Assembly (NCBI GenBank): GCA_046075665.1
Contig: JBJTQN010000112.1
Location: 1 to 19,466, forward strand
DNA: 19,466 nucleotides
Direction: 5' to 3'
From: CAIRTT01 sp046075665
Lineage (GTDB): Bacteria > Armatimonadota > Armatimonadia > Armatimonadales > Armatimonadaceae
Below, piece by piece: positions 16,401 to 19,466 of this stretch; position 1 is the stretch's first letter, and each line of letters begins with the position of its first letter. The notes beneath the pieces were generated by a model, which was not told the origin of the DNA, did no database searches, and saw nothing but the letters and a program-made list of their open reading frames with translations. A program made the position numbers and the translations under genes.

Positions 16401-18036
16401 GCCAGGTGAAGGTGGCCAGCTACCTGGTTACAAAGTGGATGACTACATCGGGCGCATCCGCCACACGACCCCCGGGGTTACGCTTGTTTCGCCTCCACCG
16501 CACCATGATATTTACAGCATTGAAGATATTGCTCAGTTGATCTTCGATCTCAAAAATGTCAATCCGAGTGCGCGTATCAGCGTGAAGCTTGTCAGCGAGG
16601 TCGGTGTTGGTACCGTCGCAGCTGGTGTCGCAAAAGCACATGCTGACCACATTTTGATTTCCGGCTACGAGGGTGGAACGGGAGCAAGTCCGCTGTCATC
16701 CATCAAACATGCGGGTATTCCATGGGAGCTTGGCCTTGCGGAAACGCAGCAGGTTCTCGTCGCAAACCAGCTACGCGGACGTGTAGCTCTACAGGCGGAT
16801 GGCCAGATGAAGACAGGTCGCGATGTCGTCGTCGCGGCGCTGCTGGGAGCTGAAGAGTTCGGCTTTTCGACGGCACCACTGGTTGCGCAGGGCTGCATCA
16901 TGATGCGTGTCTGTCATCTTGGAACCTGCCCAGTTGGAATTGCCACGCAGGATCCGATTCTGCGTAAAAAGTTTGCCGGCAAGCCTGAACATGTCATCAA
17001 CTACTTCTTCTTCGTCGCCGAGGAAGTTCGCCAGATTATGGCTGAGCTTGGCTTTAGGACGGTTGATGAAATGATTGGACGGTCTGACCGCCTGGAAGCA
17101 TCCGATGCTGTACGTCATTGGAAGAGCCGCGGCGTGGACCTCTCGCGCTTGTTGCTCCGCGTCGCACCACAGGGGGTTGCTACCCGTTGCCTTGAAACAC
17201 AGGACCACGGTCTCGAAGGTGCGCTCGACTATCACCTGATTATGCTGGCAAAGCCTGCGCTTGAGCATGGACGGCCAGTCGCGATGACTATCCCAATTCA
17301 CAATCACAACCGCTCTTGTGGAACGATGCTAAGCGGTGAAGTTGCTAAGCGATTTGGAGTGGATGGCCTTCCAGATTCAACCATTCACATTACGTTCTAT
17401 GGTTCAGCGGGACAAAGTTTTGGTGCATTCCTAGCGCCGGGGATGACGCTAGAGCTCCATGGGGATGCCAACGACTACCTTGGTAAGGGAATGTCCGGAG
17501 GTCGGATTGTTGTTCGCCCCGAAGACAATGCGCGCTTCAAAGCCCATGAGAATGTCATCGCCGGAAACACATTGCTCTACGGGGCGACAAAGGGTGAAGC
17601 ATTCCTCTCCGGTGTTGTAGGAGAGCGATTTGCTGTTCGAAACTCTGGGGCAACGGCGGTTGTTGAGGGAGTCGGTGACCACGGCTGCGAGTACATGACA
17701 GGTGGAACTGTTGTAGTCCTTGGAACCACTGGGCGTAACTTCGGTGCTGGCATGAGTGGTGGTTATGCCTATGTCTGGGATGTCGATGGCAGGTTTGAGC
17801 AGCGCTTGAACCCGAATTCCAATCTTGAGCTCTCTTGGGGCATGCCACTTGAAGACATCGAGCTCATCCATGGCCTCATTGTTCGCCATGTTGAACTGAC
17901 GGGCTCAGAGCGTGGCCGGATGATTCTTCAGAACTGGGAAGATGAAAAGCGCAGTTTTGCGAAGGTCGTTAGCGAGGAATACAAAGCACTCCTGGCAAAG
18001 CGTGCCGAAGCAGAAGCGATTGCGGCGCAGGCTTAA
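13483..18036 (+). CDS. gltB: glutamate synthase, large (alpha) subunit
   Basis: This enzyme of up to 1517 residues transfers the amide of glutamine to 2-oxoglutarate to give two glutamates. The class II glutaminase domain (about 30-430) begins with the catalytic Cys of EHDACGVGFV (C30), exposed after propeptide removal, and contains RFSTNTFPSWPLAHPFR and NGEINT. The central domain leads to the FMN barrel (about 870-1270) with MSLGSISRESHEGLAIAMN, SNTGEGGEDP, GGTGASPLSSIKHAG and LGLAETQQVL. The 3Fe-4S cysteines are C1138, C1144 and C1149 (C-x5-C-x4-C). The C-terminal beta-helix has GDANDYLGKGMSGG and GAGMSGG. The start is uncertain: GTG 13483, GTG 13504 or ATG 13540 would leave 29, 22 or 10 residues before the Cys, and none has a clear SD. 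No ferredoxin-type loop is seen between GGED and SGRFGV, so a GltD partner is expected, but none is adjacent. A terminator follows. Confidence 0.96.
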   Translation: METGFDAVTENHLTQLTNGMYEPATEHDACGVGFVAQMRGEASHAILSMGLQILENLVHRGACGCDPETGDGAGILLQLPDSFFKSVVDFSLPERGSYGVAMVFLPRDADHRAQCERTITSVVRQEGQILLGWRDVPVNSSAIGPQARETEPLIRQCFIGRGSTTPSESFERKLYVIRKQVESLIAGACGIPNPREFYLASLSSQTIVYKGLLLPHQMRAYFSDLADERMETAIALVHQRFSTNTFPSWPLAHPFRYVAHNGEINTINGNRNWMRAREAGMVSSVFGDDMRKISPLVSREGSDSATLDQAVELLVQGGRSLAHSMMLLIPEAWSGNALMDPARRSFYEYGACMVEPWDGPAAVAFTDGKQIGAVLDRNGLRPARYTITTDGLVVLASETGVIEFDTDRIQERGRLQPGKVFLVDTELGRIRSDAEVKAEICSLHPYGAWLDEHRVELDALPTPQMGPQEPHESLRAHQRAFGYTSEDVRMLLTPVAMNGEEPLGSMGTDTPLAVLSHRPQSMFSYFKQLFAQVTNPPIDPIRESLVMDLADYIGTDGSFLEDVPENAHQLKIESPILLNTDLEKLRRFDDVRLKNLRTVTLPAVFDVNKPHGELERAVEWLCRKASDLIEDGVSVIVISDRSVDKDHAPVPSLLAISAVHHHLIREGTRTKAALVLESGEAREVHHFACLLGYGAIAINPYLAFDTFADLIQEGVITTLTAEKANNNFIKGINKGLLKVMSKMGISTIPSYRGAQIFEAVGIASSVVEKYFSGTPSRIEGVTLDDIEREVRSLHDSAYPQDGVSGDFELAPGGQYQWRRFGESHSINPESVEKLQKAVRDDDAEKGYATFKEFSKAIDEAPERASTIRGLLRFVPGTPVAIEEVEPAANIVKRFATGAMSLGSISRESHEGLAIAMNFLKAKSNTGEGGEDPERFTDSRRSSIKQIASGRFGVTTHYLVNADELQIKMAQGAKPGEGGQLPGYKVDDYIGRIRHTTPGVTLVSPPPHHDIYSIEDIAQLIFDLKNVNPSARISVKLVSEVGVGTVAAGVAKAHADHILISGYEGGTGASPLSSIKHAGIPWELGLAETQQVLVANQLRGRVALQADGQMKTGRDVVVAALLGAEEFGFSTAPLVAQGCIMMRVCHLGTCPVGIATQDPILRKKFAGKPEHVINYFFFVAEEVRQIMAELGFRTVDEMIGRSDRLEASDAVRHWKSRGVDLSRLLLRVAPQGVATRCLETQDHGLEGALDYHLIMLAKPALEHGRPVAMTIPIHNHNRSCGTMLSGEVAKRFGVDGLPDSTIHITFYGSAGQSFGAFLAPGMTLELHGDANDYLGKGMSGGRIVVRPEDNARFKAHENVIAGNTLLYGATKGEAFLSGVVGERFAVRNSGATAVVEGVGDHGCEYMTGGTVVVLGTTGRNFGAGMSGGYAYVWDVDGRFEQRLNPNSNLELSWGMPLEDIELIHGLIVRHVELTGSERGRMILQNWEDEKRSFAKVVSEEYKALLAKRAEAEAIAAQA

Positions 18037-18057
18037 CCTGATTGACGTAAGTCGCAT

Positions 18058-18090
18058 CACATCCCCTCGGAATCAATCCTAGGGGATGTG
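18058..18090. terminator. bidirectional stem-loop between gltB and the rhamnosidase gene
   Basis: CACATCCCCT (18058-18067) pairs perfectly with AGGGGATGTG (18081-18090) around a 13-base loop in which GGA and TCC can add three pairs. It lies 21 bases after the gltB stop and 9 bases past the stop of the convergent gene. The plus side is followed by TTGTCT, only a partial U-run. Confidence 0.75.
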
Positions 18091-18098
18091 TTGTCTCG

Positions 18099-19466
18099 TC
18101 ACCAGCTCCATTCAAACCGTGTTTCGGCTCCACCTTCAAGACGGTAGCTATGCTCAGCGCCCACCCGACGATTCCCAATCTTCACCCGGCGAGCCTCTTT
18201 ACCAGGTGGACGTGGAAGTGTGACATCCGCTGACATACTTCCAGGTAGGCCCACCGTCAACTTCGCACCTGCCCCAGATTGCTTAAAGGCTACGGTCACC
18301 GTCCCCCGGACCGTTGGAACCGATGCAGTGAACGATTCAAGGTCCCCGGGCTGAGGTGCAACGCGAATTGTCTCAGCTCCCGGCGATGTCGGCCAGACGC
18401 CAACAATCCACCGTGGGATGAGATTCGCTGGCGCAGCACCCCAAGCATGGTTCCAATCCTGATTAGGCTTGTAGCGTGTATCCCACGCTTCAAGTGCGAT
18501 TGTCGTTCCAACATCGTAGACCATATGCCCCCACGAACGGTCAGCACGACTGGTTAGGAGGGCTAGGGCATCCGAAGCCCTTCCAGCCTGGTAAAGGCCA
18601 TCAATGAGGAACTGTGCACCGTACACAGAGCAAGCCATCCCCCGCCCCACGACGTAATCGGCAACCTTGCCCATCCATTGGTCAGGAACCAACCCAAATG
18701 CAAGTGGAAACATGTTAGCGTGAAGCCCAGCGTGCTTGCTCCCTACTCCATCCGTGTAGCGCTCCAAAACCGGGTCGAAGCACTTTTCTTGAAAGGTTTG
18801 ATACGTACGCTTGAATATCTGCAATACCTCATCGGACTTAACATCAAAGCCGATGGCTCTGTACATATTCCCCAAGTCTCTGAGTGCCGCCAGATAGAAT
18901 GCATTGATGATGGTGCTAACGGACATGAGCTCAACATTGTCGCGCTCGCCTTGTGGCCAATCCACGATGTCACGGATTGCTTCCTTGCGGTAAATGGTCT
19001 TCAGGATTTCTTTGGTTTGCGGTTTATTCGTGGTCGATATCAGTCCATCTGGTCCAGCCAGGGCTTGTAAGGACTTAGCATCGATGGTCTTGATGTGCTG
19101 CCGGATCGATGTGTCATCACCAGTATGGAGATAATCCTGCCAAGCCATCAGCACACTGAACAATATCCACTCCGTCGGCCAGGTGGGTTCAAGCATCAGT
19201 AATTCATGCGTATGCCGGGCCGTGGCGTAGGAACGATCCACACAATAATGCCCCAGCATGTTGATGTACGCATCCGCTTCATATGGCAATCGCTCACGAT
19301 CGCCATCTACGTAAACTCCGCAGAACGACGTCGCTTCCATCGTATCCTTACACAGCTGCCACACGCGGTTAAGCGTTTCGTTTGATGAGGAAAAGGACGA
19401 AGCATTACGGTTGAACGGAACAGTCACGACGCTACGCGTAATCGTGACGTCTCGCGCGTCAACTTC
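18099..19466 (-). CDS. alpha-L-rhamnosidase-like protein (GH78), 5' end beyond the window
   Basis: This is the C-terminal part, 455 residues, of a six-hairpin (alpha/alpha)6-barrel glycosidase. The frame stays open to the right edge (EVDARDVTITRSV precedes a GTG at 19427), so the internal GTG is not the start. Features: ASSFSSSNETLNRVWQLCKDT opening the barrel; CGVYVDGDRERLPYEADAY, equivalent to the acidic active-site motif of GH78; WPTEW; and GTTIALEAWD with DWNHAWGAAP, the region of the expected general base and the conserved His-Ala-Trp. A C-terminal beta-sandwich (about residues 350-455, VRGTVTVAFKQ) follows. It probably hydrolyses terminal alpha-L-rhamnose from plant or bacterial glycans. 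The N-terminal domains and any signal peptide cannot be seen, so its location is unknown. Other GH78-clan activities are possible. Confidence 0.85.
   Translation of the reverse strand, partial: EVDARDVTITRSVVTVPFNRNASSFSSSNETLNRVWQLCKDTMEATSFCGVYVDGDRERLPYEADAYINMLGHYCVDRSYATARHTHELLMLEPTWPTEWILFSVLMAWQDYLHTGDDTSIRQHIKTIDAKSLQALAGPDGLISTTNKPQTKEILKTIYRKEAIRDIVDWPQGERDNVELMSVSTIINAFYLAALRDLGNMYRAIGFDVKSDEVLQIFKRTYQTFQEKCFDPVLERYTDGVGSKHAGLHANMFPLAFGLVPDQWMGKVADYVVGRGMACSVYGAQFLIDGLYQAGRASDALALLTSRADRSWGHMVYDVGTTIALEAWDTRYKPNQDWNHAWGAAPANLIPRWIVGVWPTSPGAETIRVAPQPGDLESFTASVPTVRGTVTVAFKQSGAGAKLTVGLPGSMSADVTLPRPPGKEARRVKIGNRRVGAEHSYRLEGGAETRFEWSW

Noticed and set aside
1..19466. CRISPR arrays, tRNA/rRNA genes, insertion sequences, defence or toxin-antitoxin genes
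   Set aside because: Reading both strands I found no regularly spaced repeats, no cloverleaf-like segment, no transposase or terminal inverted repeats, and coding genes fill almost the whole window.

Overview
This looks like chromosomal DNA of a diderm bacterium with roughly balanced G+C. The outer-membrane TolC-family channel implies an outer membrane. Nothing in the window fixes the phylum. Several genes lack a Shine-Dalgarno (SD) sequence and carry a -10-like hexamer just before the start codon, a habit known from Deinococcus-Thermus and some other deep-branching phyla. That is only a hint.

Layout, left to right. (1) 2-253: an open frame cut by the left edge, unrecognised. (2) 300-1763 (+): TolC-family outer-membrane protein with a long Gly-rich extracellular loop, ending at a stem-loop (1788-1819) shared with the convergent gene. 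(3) 1834-7557 (-): leuB, dnaE and rfbB in transcription order, with gaps of 60 and 69 bases, perhaps partly co-transcribed. (4) 7643-11053 (+): a GH2 beta-mannosidase, then uppS. (5) 11050-13218 (-): a P1B-2 Zn/Cd/Pb-exporting ATPase whose stop codon overlaps that of uppS. (6) 13219-13482: a 264-base divergent control region with two perfect palindromes, a half-site overlapping a promoter, and competing hairpins before gltB. (7) 13483-18036 (+): glutamate synthase large subunit, ending at a strong stem-loop (18058-18090). (8) 18099-19466 (-): the C-terminal part of a GH78 alpha-L-rhamnosidase-like protein that runs off the right edge.

The protein content is mostly housekeeping: leucine synthesis, replication, undecaprenyl-PP synthesis and nitrogen assimilation. 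Two glycosidases, a nucleotide-sugar enzyme and a metal exporter are mixed in. I see no mobile element, CRISPR array, tRNA, rRNA or defence island, and no clearly new multi-gene system. The most interesting signals are regulatory: the ATPase/gltB divergent region, a recurrent TAGAAT/TAGTAT hexamer 7-9 bases before three SD-less starts, a misplaced SD before an out-of-frame ATG upstream of dnaE, and a few residue-level oddities (DnaE clamp motif, UppS active-site Asp for Glu, TolC loop).
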